Positions 22,625-35,200 of a stretch of DNA of 64,000 nucleotides are shown here, in pieces. The position numbers and the translations under genes are program-made. Below the pieces are notes generated by a model. That model was not told where the DNA came from. It searched no databases and was given only the letters and a program-made list of their open reading frames with translations. This DNA comes from Macrotrachela quadricornifera (Eukaryota > Rotifera > Eurotatoria > Philodinida > Philodinidae), in contig JAJEKB010019237.1 in assembly GCA_022393335.1 (NCBI GenBank), positions 20,762-84,761 on the forward strand. Direction: 5' to 3'. Each line of letters starts with the position of its first letter. Within the stretch, counting starts at the first letter, position 1.

Positions 22625-25600
22625 TTGAATAATTTATAAATAGAATAATATATAATATCTAAAAATAAATTCCATCTATATTAAAAAAATTTATTGGTTA
22701 AAGATAAAATATTTTCAGATCTATTTTCTTGGACAATATATATAGATTATCTTTTGTATATATTAAAATTTTTTTATCAAATCTCAGAATGTAAATGTCT
22801 GGAAATCATAAGTTTTTATTTATTTGATAATAAGATCAAAGCAATTAATTATATAGAATAATGGTAATGTTATACACATTAATTTTCATATTAAGAAATA
22901 TTCTTTAATTTATATATAGAAATTTCTAAATCAAAAATTCTTCGTAGTTTTTATAAGATAATTAATAATCTGTATAAAGAATTTCTAATTTTTCACTATC
23001 TGACATGTGAAAGTTTATTTAAATATGTAATTCAATTAGATATAAAGAAATTAAGACGATGAATAGAAAAATATTTCATTGATAAAAAACTATTGAACTT
23101 AAATATTTCTTTTTTGTATGTGTATTGAAGATTAAAATCAGTCACGCATTCTATTACATGTGAATACCTAAAGGAATTTTTGTGATATATGATCTCTTTA
23201 AAGTAGGATTGATATATCTTAATTTCATCTATTGATTAGACAATATTTATTGAAGAAATACGTAACAAAATTGTTTCAAGGTCAAACTCAAGATGGACTT
23301 TAATAAAGAATAAAAACTAATTTTATATCCTGAAACAAGAATATTTTAAGTGAACTTAGGATTTATTGATTGGACATTTTAAACTCTCATTCAAAAATTG
23401 ATCTCTGCTCAGGAACATTCAAATGTGCTGAAATTTGTAGGATATGTTAGAACTAGAATGAAGAAAATATGCTCTCTCTAGATTCATGCAATGTTTTAAC
23501 TTTTTCTTTTGAGATCACGAATTCAATGACTCAAAAATCTCTCGAGAAATGACCATCAAATTACATAATCATATATATACTAAAAAAAACGCCTTGTCAT
23601 GCCCTATCTCTCATGATAGTCTTTTCAAACAGAAAAAAAATTAATACACTAAATGGAACTGAAACAAGAGCTTTTGAATAGGTGACCGAGAAAATGAAAA
23701 CTAAAAAACAGTTTTTGACTTTCAAATAGGAAATTGATCATTTTGTTAAAAACAAACTTTTTTCTAGAGAAGCCCTTAAAAAGACTAAATGATAAATGAT
23801 ACGATTAGTTTTTCAAATTATTTCAATGATGAATAAATTAATCATTATTCTTTTAATTTTATGTTAATATTATTCATAAAATAATTAATGTTATTTTTAA
23901 ACATTTTTCTGAAGTACTTGAAACAGATTTTTTTATATGTAAAAAAAATTAATTCAATGTAATTCTATAACTCACTTATTTTTGAATCAATTCAATTGCC
24001 GTTTTTAAGAATTACAGTCTATCATTGTTAAATCACTATAATTAAATATTTTTGAAAATATTCTTCTTATACAGAGGAAAAATTGCATATGAAAATTGAT
24101 AATAATAATCTCGTTTGAAAATATCAGAGAGAAATCTGTTTACAAAATCGAAAGCTTTGATATTTATGTTTTTATCAAATTGATTTTCGTCTAATCTTTA
24201 CAGTTACACTTTTAGATAGTTAGTTAAAGTAGACTTATAACTGATCTGATAGGAACAGTCAAATCGGCAACTCTTGATTTATTTATTTTCAGTCTAAAAA
24301 TGTCGATTTTATTCTAATAAAACGTGTTGACAGAAAGTTTTAGTGTTTTTATTAAATACAAAGCCATATTGTTTTTCAATATGTCATTTATTTATCATTA
24401 TTACTTTTATTTCTCAGATAAAATTGTTTTATTTTACTGCTCATAAAATACAATCAGAACTATTATATCAACTAGATTTCTTCATTTAATGCACGGATAT
24501 TTCGTCAGAAGTCAGACTTAATCGACAAAGAAGTATTATATTCTTACGTGGAATATGAATGACAAAAATTAATGAATCTACGTTTTAAAGACAGCTTTTT
24601 GACATATATCTTTCTTTTCACACGTGAGAAAAATATCATTTGTATTAGTGAGTAACAAACCCTCTTTTCAAAGAATCGTACACATTTGAGAGAAAAAAAA
24701 CGAACGAATGTTTTTTGATACTACTTATTTCAATTGATACAAATAGCTTCATAAGCAGTTCTATTTTTTTTTTCTTGATTTAAACAATTCGTTTAACAAA
24801 CCGACTTAGAAACGCTGAATTAATTACGACTCGCAATTAAATAGGTCGCTAGAACTAAAACTTTTCTTTCAAAAATCCTTCTGATTATTTGACATTTAAA
24901 TAGTATCGATAAACTTCAGCATGAATAACAGAATCGGAAATGTCATATTTATCGTTAACGCCTTAATGAGGTACATAGTTTTCTTTCAATTAAGATAATG
25001 AACTAATTTTGAACAGTTTAATCTTCTGTCATTCTTGTATAAAAATATATTCTTAACTAATCTAGTAAACTAAATAGAAACAAGAACTAATCATCAACAT
25101 AATTAACATGTCCTATTGAAATTCTAAAAAAAATTTAATTCATCTTCATAACATTCAATAAATGAAGATTAGTTACTTCTATATCTTGCATTATAAACTG
25201 ATAAAATTCTCATTATTGTCCTACTCTTAAAAATATTTCAAAAAACAAACCTAAAATTCTAAAGAAAACTGCTAGTATTTATTGCTTTGATTTCTAATAA
25301 TGATAATAAAACAGTTAATATCTATAAAAAATTTTCTAGTATCATTTTATATAATAATTCATCTAAAATCTAAATTTATTACAGAAAAAAAATGAAGACA
25401 GTCATAAAAAAAATAAAGATATCGATACAATTCTATTTGTCGTTAAACAAAGTTTTCACCAATGAATTATTTTACATTATTTACTGCGCCATCTATAAAA
25501 TATTTTAATCTTAAGAAAAAAAAACTCGATAAGAAAAATAAATAAAAACTTTGTTAAAAAAAAATCATATTTTTCAACAATCGATGAGTAATAGTTCTTA

Positions 25601-26097
25601 ATCATTAACATTTTATTTATTATGATTGGTTCTTAGAGAAAATCTAAATAAATAATCATCGTGACAATTATCACAATATACTCTGCTGATATTTTTTTTC
25701 TTAAATCATATTGTATATGACAAGTAAATACTCACCCGCTTATTTTTTTTCAGATTAATATTTTATTTTGTTCATTCAATCTCGCGAACAAGGTAAAACT
25801 TGCATTTTTTTTTGTAATATAATTATTGCGATTTGTACTGTTTTTTTTGTGTGTTAAAATTATATATATATTCTGAATATAATATTATATCTATTCTACT
25901 CATATCCTTAGGAAATATATCGAATTAAAAATGGAATATTTGTAAGTATGAATGTGAAACCATAAGAATGTTTTGTACAATTCCGTAAAACATCGTTAGC
26001 CTATAGAACATGTCCAAAACTAGTTTTATTTTGTATTTTTATCTTGCTTTTAATATTTTAACAACTCATTAAAATTTATTTATAAAGACAAAAGACA
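22625..26097. other. 3.5-kb divergent intergenic region
   Basis: Lies between the myotrophin and SLC66A2 starts. Mostly featureless AT-rich DNA without long frames. A decayed repeat at about 23367-23545 resembles the left part of the TTAA-flanked MITE at 49837 (listed separately). Nothing else can be supported. Confidence 0.6.
23367..23545 (+). repeat. Decayed copy of the TTAA-type MITE
   Basis: Starting at TTAAACTCTCATTCAAAAA, the sequence runs roughly parallel to the left end of the element at 49833-50010. Shared blocks include GATCTCxGCxCAGG, ACxTTCAAATGxGCTGAAATTT, GxAxxATATGTT and, later, TCTC...GA. The right end cannot be traced with confidence. This is a by-eye match only. Confidence 0.5.
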
Positions 26098-28858
26098 ATG
26101 TATCTATACTTATTTAGTGTTACCAGACGGAATTATTATTGGCATTGTTCGCTTTATTTCTTTATTATTGTTGCTTATTTATTGCTTGATTGTACTAATG
26201 CTACTAATAATACTACTAATATCAATGGAGGAATAATTGCCGAAGTAAAAAATTATCTTACTCATGTTTTTGAAAATTCTAATGAACCATTGAATGATAA
26301 TTTAACAACAACAACGAATGAAACTTTAACTCAAAATTCTACATCAATATTTCATAGACCAATGCATATGTCTGATGTTCGAAAGATTTTTTCGATTGTT
26401 TTAACACTATTGGCACAAGGTTTTATGATTGTAAGTTATAAAATCACATTTATTTTTTATATTAAACTAAATCTTTATCTCCGATGAGAGACTAAAAAGC
26501 TAAATGTTTAATTACTATTTTTATCATAAAAGGTCAAAACAAAATATCTTCATACGATATTTTTTCAAAAAATTACATATTCAAAATCAGTAATCTAAGG
26601 ATACATAATTTAATAAAATTTAGTAAGAAGAAACGTTTGAGAATCTCAAAGTTATCTTGCGCGTGTCAAATAATAGAAGAAGACTTCGAAGCAATTTTTC
26701 AACAGAAAAAAAGGTATTCCATTTTACGCTTATTCTAGAATTCACTAACGTATAAGTACTTGAGATATGTTAGCAGTTTTCTTTATTAATTTTCAGTTTA
26801 TTTTGAACAAAAAGATATATATATATCCTCCTTTTTTTAGCTTTTAATTCTGCATTTGATTGACATGACAACGTACTTAGAAATATCTGGATTTTTAATG
26901 AATCTTAAATATTTCATTAAATAGACATGTCATAAATAAGAAGTAGATTATAGATTAATTTATTGAATTAAAAATATAATATAATTTCGTTTTAAAAATA
27001 AAATAAGAAGAAAAATGATCGATTATTTTTATTTTATTTTATCATGTAAAATTATTCAAGAAGGAAATATTCATTGTATAAATATACAAGAGATAACTTT
27101 ATTTATAGTAGAAATAACTTGAAATAGACTTTTCTGATACAAACGGAAGAAAAAAAATGCAATGTCTTTTATCTACATAGCTTTGTTTTTTTCATCATCC
27201 AATTACAACGTTTTGTAATATGAGGACATATGTCTTTGAAAAATTATTATAGGTGATGACAGACAAGTTCATTATTATTAATTATGCTTTGCTGTTATAT
27301 AATATATATATATATATTACTCATGATTTTTACATAGTCTTTCTTTTGAAATATGAGTTATGTAAATACTTTCTATTAAATGAATCTGTTTTTCGTATAA
27401 CAAATATCATCTATCAGCTTTAACTTTAAGAAATAGAATATATGACATTCTCATCTTCTGAAATGTCTTTTAAAAAATAGAATTTATCAACGATTATAAC
27501 ATCTGATGAATAAAAAAAAAAGAAAAAAGATAAATCTTTTGAATAGGTCACATATGAACTATATACAGTTATATAGATAATCGAACATTTATGTAAGAAT
27601 TGTTATTCTTTTTACTTATTAATAAATATTATTCATTTATGTAAATAAAAATCTGTCATTTCATTTTCTTTCATTATATATTTAATTATTATTTATATTT
27701 TAGTTTGGTGGTGTTATTCCTTATATACCACAATATTTAATTATAAAACGAACACAAAATGCAGAAGGTTTTTCAAATTATGTTTGTCTTACATTACTTG
27801 CTGCTAATATAATTCGTATCGAATTTTGGTTTGGTAAACGTTTTGAAACTCCACTTCTTTTACAGTCAATAGTAATGATTATTTGTATGCTTGTTATGCT
27901 TGAACTTTGGACACGTGTTCATTCACGAACAATATGTCGTAGTTTATCATCAGATCAAAATAGTATGTCAACATCAAAAGAACAATTAACAGAACCAGTA
28001 TCCCATAAAAGATTTACTGATTTTGAAGTTGTTTATTTTTGGAAATGGACAACGTAAAGATAAAAAAAACCTGTTTTTAAATATTTATTTGATTGTTTTT
28101 TCTTTTAGATTTGCAAGTTATATTCAATTTTTAACTGTATTCACTTTTATTTTAAGTAAGAAGATTATATATAGATAGCATTTAATGAAGACTTCTAAAA
28201 AAATCTTTCTCAAATTCAAATGTAAAAAAAGTCTATCTTGATTTGAATTCATGATGTCGATGTATGTTCATTTCATTGAGTTCTCAGCTTATGGATAAAG
28301 ACTATCTGTGAAAACTTGATGACTGAATTTTGAGTTAAAAATTTATCTATATATATAAATAGACTTTTTCATTATTCACTAAGACGTACCTAATAGAAAT
28401 AGTCTTGATCGAAAAATGATTTTAAATCAGAAAAGATTCCTTTGTTAGTTACACTTATTTGATTTTGTTGTTGATATAATAATTATTTTAGGTGCCATGA
28501 CATGGGCATTACTTCATAATGTAGTTTATATTGAAACCATTGGATTTTTAGCTGTATTTGTTGAAGCACTTCTTGGTATGCCTCAATTTGTACGTAATTT
28601 TCGTTTAAAATCAACCGAAGGAATGAGTGTAAAAATGGTAAAACTAAATCATTTTTTTTTTATTAAATAAAATTTCGATTTAAAATTTTTTTCAAGGTTC
28701 TTTTATGGGCATCCGGTGATATATTTAAAACAGTTTATTTTATTCTTCGAAATGCTCCAAAACAGTTTTGGTTATGTGGTATATTACAAATTAGTATTGA
28801 TATTGCTATTCTTTGCCAAGTTATTATCTATTCAAATAAATATCGTATTCATAAATAA
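26098..28858 (+). CDS. SLC66A2: PQ-loop transporter SLC66A2 (PQLC1)
   Basis: Five exons, 26098-26430, 27704-28053, 28109-28155, 28492-28637 and 28697-28858, all in phase, give 345 residues. The match to SLC66A2 is strong: GGVIPYIPQYLIIKRTQNAE (first PQ loop), GFSNYVCLTLLAANIIRIEF, FWFGKRFETPLLLQS, ETIGFLAVFVEALLGMPQF (second PQ loop), STEGMSVKMVLLWASGD and FKTVYFILRNAP. PQ-loop proteins are seven-helix transporters related to SWEETs; SLC66A2 is reported on endosomal/Golgi membranes in lipid-scramblase-linked traffic. Residues 1-90 are an unusual extension with a signal-anchor-like hydrophobic segment (about 17-32) followed by an Asn/Thr-rich stretch with several N-glycosylation sequons. The first intron is 1273 nt. 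Confidence 0.95.
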
Positions 28859-31209
28859 TAATGTAGTTTGTCTCGAGTGCATGAATCTCTCTTTCCCTTT
28901 TTGTTTTGTGCATGTAGTATTTATATCGATAAACAAAAAAATAACAATGAATATGAGTGAAGTGTATTTTCTCTCTTTTTTTTTATTATATTTTATTAAA
29001 CTTGCTGAATTAATGTCTAATTCTTACTAATTATTCGTGTTCTTTTTATTTTATGTGTTTATTCGTCCATATAATTTTTGTAAAAGAGCTAATATTTGTC
29101 CGTCTATTTTCTTTTATATTAACAAAATATTATATTTATATTTTAAGATTAACAAAAGAAAAATACTCATATTCATATCAATTGTTTTGTATTGATGTTG
29201 TAAAAAAAAGAAAATGTCGATCAATTTTTTGTTTTTTTTTTTAATATCATAATCAGTCCATTAATATATTGTGAATATTCGTGATCGTTCTGTATGGTAA
29301 CTACCAAATTAAGTTATTTTTCTTTTCCTGTTATTTTTCAATAGAAAAAAATAATAGAAATTGCATGAAACCTAAAATAGAGATATAGAAAAATATTTTC
29401 CCAAGAGTTCTATAAGGTAAATTTTGTTCCATGTCTTGGAATATGTTTATTTTGATTTTAGACAATTTTAAATTGTCTTGAAAAATTAGTGCATTTCTAC
29501 TTCAAACAGGATGTACTGATTCAAGGAGCTAATCATTAAAGTACATAAATTTCAATTTTTATTGCATATCCTTGCAACACTTATAACAAGTAGCTGCAAC
29601 TTGAAAAAAGAAATTCTTGATCAAAATCATTGATATAAAGTATTGTAGACATTAAATTACAATTTAGATATGATTTTGACCTTTGACAATAAGATATTAA
29701 AATAACATTTTTCTTTTACATTATCGCACGACCATGTCTTATGTATCTTTCTTATGTATATATATATATATATACATCATTGATTTAAAGATAACAATAT
29801 GCAATTTGATGAAGTATATTAGTTGATCCATAACAAAAGAATCTTGATAGTCTTCACAATATCCTATCATTAGCATTTGTTTCTTTGACTACATAGAAAA
29901 AGAAAAGAGCGAAATGACAGAATGATTGACACGCATGCTCAGTCACTCATTCGACTTCATTTTTTATCTGCTTGTCTGAAATCGCGTTCGTTACCAGTCG
30001 CGTGCTCAATGACATATGAGCGGCATGTGGTCGCACAAATTTGATTACCACCAACACCATAACCACGCCCTATACGCATATTTGCATGTCAACACTTGCG
30101 TAATAATTTTTTTTTATATAAAGAAAGAAAAGAGAGTTTATTGTATGTTAGGCGGAAACTGGACTCTCGTTCTGTCTTTATTCATTGCTTTTTTTTGCGA
30201 TTTCGCTTTACATATAGATCCGAATAGAATGAATGAGCAAAAGTGTGCAAAGTAATGACACGCTTTTGTACATTTCAAATGTTGGTATATGTATACGCTT
30301 CAAATATCGAGTAAAGAAAAGAAAGAAAAGAAGAAGAAGAGGAAAGAGTGAGAAAGAGCAAAAGGGAGCAAGAGAGAAAGACAGTCCAATCTCCATCACA
30401 CGATTGATTGCCATGCGAAAATGAGAAGAACAATAACAAAAAAAACGAGTTTAAACTAAAAAATGAACAACGATTATTAATAGCCTATCTTCAAATATCT
30501 ACACATATGTTTAAAAGAGGTATGTCTAAAGGTTATCTTTCATCATATGTTCTTTTTTTTTATAGACAACGAATCTTAATATTTCTTCCTTTTGTCCTAC
30601 TTATTTGTAATCATAAGTGCTTGAGAAAGAAAAAAAATTCGAGAGTTAAAAATGACATTAGTGAACATGAAAAATGTCATTTATATTTCGTCATCGAACA
30701 AATTGATTGTCGATAGTACTAGTGAATATGCTATTGTCTGTACCCATTGGGCTTTGACCATTCATATTAATATACATTTATATATGCCACTAACGAAAAA
30801 AAAAATGTACAATGTAACATACAATACAAATATACAACATTCGATCGATTTGCTTCATTTACATGATCGATTCTTTGAATTCATCATTACTACATGAGAT
30901 TTTTATTCGATTGAGAAGTTCATTTGTAAATATTTATATAATATAGAGTATTTTTAAATCAATCGAGTCGATCGGAATAGTTTGTCTTTTACATTAAATA
31001 TCATTCTATTATGATGATATAATTAGCACATATAAACAATTCCTTGTTTATATGCAAATCTTAGAAAAACATCTGAATTCTTTCTTCGATTAAATTATTT
31101 ATGTTGACTTTTTCTGAGATAAAAATAAGATTGAACTTTTAGATCTTATAGAAAATTAATTGTATAAAATCTCTTGAAAAAATAAATTTCTATTTCTACT
31201 TATTTTTAG
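28859..31209. other. Intergenic region holding the unresolved 5' end of the TANC-like gene
   Basis: No clear coding exon. 29900-30420 is GC-richer than the surroundings and could be promoter and 5' untranslated region of the downstream RING/ankyrin gene. The RING exon at 31210 begins in phase 1, so at least one coding exon must precede it. I could not choose among the short ATG frames at 30016, 30408 and 30652. A TA microsatellite lies at about 29757-29774. Confidence 0.5.
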
Positions 31210-32204
31210 ATCTTGTTCTGTTTCGTTCGGCTCGTCTTTTTTCTTCATCAATTAAGAAAAAATCTCCTACCAACGACGATGATTTATGTATTTCTCATTT
31301 ATCAAATCGTTTATGTCCGATCTGTCGATGTCCATATGATAATCAAAAACACAAACGCTTAATCGATACGACATGTCATCATGAAAAGTGCTATACATGT
31401 ATGTTTAAATATGAACAATGTTCGATATGCTTGTCACATTTAGGTAAGTATCAATAGATACATATGTCAAAATATTGTAAAATAAAAAAAAAGAAAAGAA
31501 AATTAATCAAGCATAACTAATATATAATAATTGAAATATGTTAAATAATTCATTAAAATTTTTATAATTATTGAATATAATGATGCTCATTATGATGTAT
31601 TTATCCTTCAAATGAAGAACAATAATTTCAAATAAACTCTATATTATTTTAGTTAAAAATCGATGTTCACAAGATAATACAACTATAATGAGATCAACAT
31701 CTCCTTTAACTTCACGTAATTCTTCTTCTCAACAAACTCCTATTTCATCAACAATAATTGCAAATAATTTACTTGTTCAAGCTTCTCCTCCTATGTCACG
31801 TACTAATATCGAACGACCTCCACCAACACCAGTTAAACCAGTATCACACTTTCAAAAAATTCTACATCATTTTAATGGAAATAAATTATCAAATAATTCA
31901 TTTATACGTGGAACACCACTTACATCAAGTCAACAACGTTCAGCAATTAAAACAAATGGTTCAATGCCAATTATATCAAAAAATAATAATAATAATAAAT
32001 TTCCTGAACAATTACTTCCTAAACAACAACAACAACAATTAGATGAAGTTTTTCCTCCACCACCACCTCCAGAAATGGCACATGAACAATTACTTGATAT
32101 ATTATTCCAAAGTAATCGTACAAGAATTTCATCAATATCACCATCACCATCATCTTCATCAGCTACAACACATACATCAATTCCACGAATGATGATGGTG
32201 AAAA

Positions 32205-32239
<35 letters not shown>

Positions 32240-35200
32240 ATACAAATTAATCCCTCAAGTATTTCTCCAAGTATGTCAAATTCTGATCTATCATTTTCAC
32301 CATCAGGTTTTAATATTTTATCACCAAGTAAGTTATATCTATAGAAATTTGTTTCAATATATACTTATTTTTTTTTTGTATTTCATAGGTATTGATACAT
32401 TTTCGGGTTATGAACTTGGTCCAATGAGTAAATCAGTTCATAATACAATGATGGAATCTCAAACATGGTCACCACCACGTTATATGACAACTCCATCATC
32501 ATCATCACCTTCAAATCATGCATGTCATTGTGGTTCTAATTTAAAAGATGAATTAAATTCAATAAATGATGAAGAAAAATGTTTTATTCAACGTGATTGG
32601 ATTTATGATGAAATATATAAATTATTAAAAGGTACAACTAAACCCGGTCTTGTTTTATTAAGTCGTACACCAGGTATGGGTAAAACATGGTTAATGAAAA
32701 ACTTATTACGTTCAACAACAACATCATCATCATCATCACTACAACAAACAGCATCAATTATTACTCGACATGAAAAAAGTATGAAAATAAATTTATTTAT
32801 TTATCATAAAATGATTATTACAGAGAAAGTCAATAAAGTAATTGACGAGTTTACAATATCAATCTTATTAAGTCTTAGAAATTCTCGGGTACATATGCAG
32901 AATCGATCATATAACAGTAATAATGAGAGAATTTTATATTCCTTTGATATCTAGTATTGTACACATTTAATGATTCCGTTAGTAATGATTGAAAATATTT
33001 ATTAATAAATTCAGTAATAAAAAAAAATATTCATACTCACATTTATACTTAATCTTAATCAAACATCGTAAATACTTTTAATTTTCGATGAAAAAAACAA
33101 AGCTAATCTCTAAAATGATTTAAACTCGGCACATTCATTATTGAGAAAGATTGGGATTGAATGTTATTAGATTAATTTATAATTGAACAAAGCGTCTATA
33201 CTTGCATAAACAATATAAAATTTATTTTTTTTATGATTCTAATTTTAACAAAAATATTACCTATTTATGTTTTAGAAATTCCATTGTTCTCGCATTCAAC
33301 AAAAGTAAACTCTATAAAGAACCAGAAACAACACTATTGTGTATTATTTTTTTTAGTTTTCCTATCTTTCAGATTTGCAATATTTTTTTATTGTGCCTAT
33401 ATTTCAGTATAGTTAGATAATGAAATCTTGAATTTTTTTTCCTAAAATATGCACGATCGAAAGCTCGACAAAAGCTGTATAAATAAATTCCTATGAGAAA
33501 ATAAAAAATTTTTCAACTATTTATTGATCACGCGCAATAGCGTAAGAAGTGATACATATCATGTCGATTTTTCATTTTGAGTAGAATCGAAATTCAAGAT
33601 TTTATTATCTAACTTTATCAAGCTATAGATAAAATAATACACGATACTGTTATTATTAGTTCTCATTCATAATACAAGCTGTAGAGCTGATACTTTCCAT
33701 TTAATTAATAGTAACTATGTCTAACAATCTACCAAAGTGTCAGTGAATTTGCTTTTGTTAAATGTGAGAACGATGAATTTTAAAATGTCTTCAGAACTTT
33801 TGGAATATTTAGATATCGCTGAATTTTTATGAACAACATCTTTTTATTCTTATTACTTTTTCTAGCTTCAATAATACGAGTAAATTCGACGAAAAAATCT
33901 TCTTATGAATGGTTAAAATCTCATATATTATCATCACATTTTTGTGATTGTTCACAGACAAATTCTTGTTCATTACCAGATATAATACATTCAATAATCT
34001 ATCGTGCACTTGAACATCCATTATTACATGCTTATCGTGATGTTATTTTACGTGAACAACATACACGTAAAGCAATTACATTAAATGCATGTATACAAAA
34101 TGTTGAACATGCATTTTTTACTGGTAAAAAAAAAACTATCTTTTTATAAATCAAAAATGTATGTTTAAATTTTTAGCATTTCTTGATCAATTAAATCAGT
34201 TAAAACTTCTTGGTCATTTACAAGAATTATTTTCCATTGCAAATCATATTTATTTAATTATTGATGGTATTAATAATGAATTATGTGATACAGAAGGACA
34301 AACAATAACAGAATTTTTATTTACTAATATTCATCGTATACCATCATGGTTAAAATTAATAATAACAATGAATCGTTTAGATGATAATCAACATCAAACA
34401 GAACAAAATACATTTCTACAAAATTTTGCTGTAGTAGATATGGAAGATGATTTAAGATTTTCAAAACATTTACATGATGATATTCGAGAATATTTATCAA
34501 AAAGATTAGCGGTAATGAATAAACTATTTGTTAATTTTTCATTCGTTTGAAAATATTTTCAATAATTGAAAAGATACGAATTAAGATCAGAATTTTGTGC
34601 TCTTTTATAAATATGAGTTTAGAAATATTGTATCTAGTTTCTACCAAGAGTACCAAGATAACTATTGAGTAGTCTAAAATTATTAGGTACAATAGTGAAC
34701 GAATAGATTTTTACTGATTTGATAAAATCCTTTTTGAAAATACTAAAAGTTGTCGAACTTATTGAATTTGTATAGCGAATGTTTTTTTACAAAATGTGAT
34801 ATTAAATGAAATTGTAGTTTTTAGTCAAGTGAAACTATACTCATCTTATCAAATGCTCCTTTCTTTTTAGTTAAAAGGTTAATTTTTCAAAAATGAAAAT
34901 TTAAGAACAACGAAAATTAAGATATCTTGTCAAAAGACAATAAAAACCTTAAATATGGTATTTTTTCGGGTAGCTTTTCAATTGTCGAAAATATTTTTGA
35001 AACGTTGAAAAATTAACAAAAATTTTGTTTTCATTGAAAATTCATTGAAACTCTTTTAAAAATCAAATTTTTATGAATTTGAACTCGTATTTATGATCAT
35101 CGAGAGATAAATAAATATCTATGTTTTTTTTTTATTATTAGAACAATTGTAGTGATGAATTATACGATTTATCATCATCTATATCAAATATTGATCAAAT

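Noticed and set aside
28716..29244. Frames of 104 and 63 residues after SLC66A2
   Set aside because: The first overlaps the last SLC66A2 exon in another frame and the rest is T-rich 3' sequence.
30016..30897. Several ATG frames upstream of the RING exon
   Set aside because: Any could contain the missing first TANC exon, but none has a phase-1 donor and composition good enough to choose.
32779..33865. Possible extra exons inside the 1.1-kb TANC intron (for example the frame 33202-33420)
   Set aside because: Flanking exons join in phase and rebuild the P-loop domain without them; the frame has no homology-like content.
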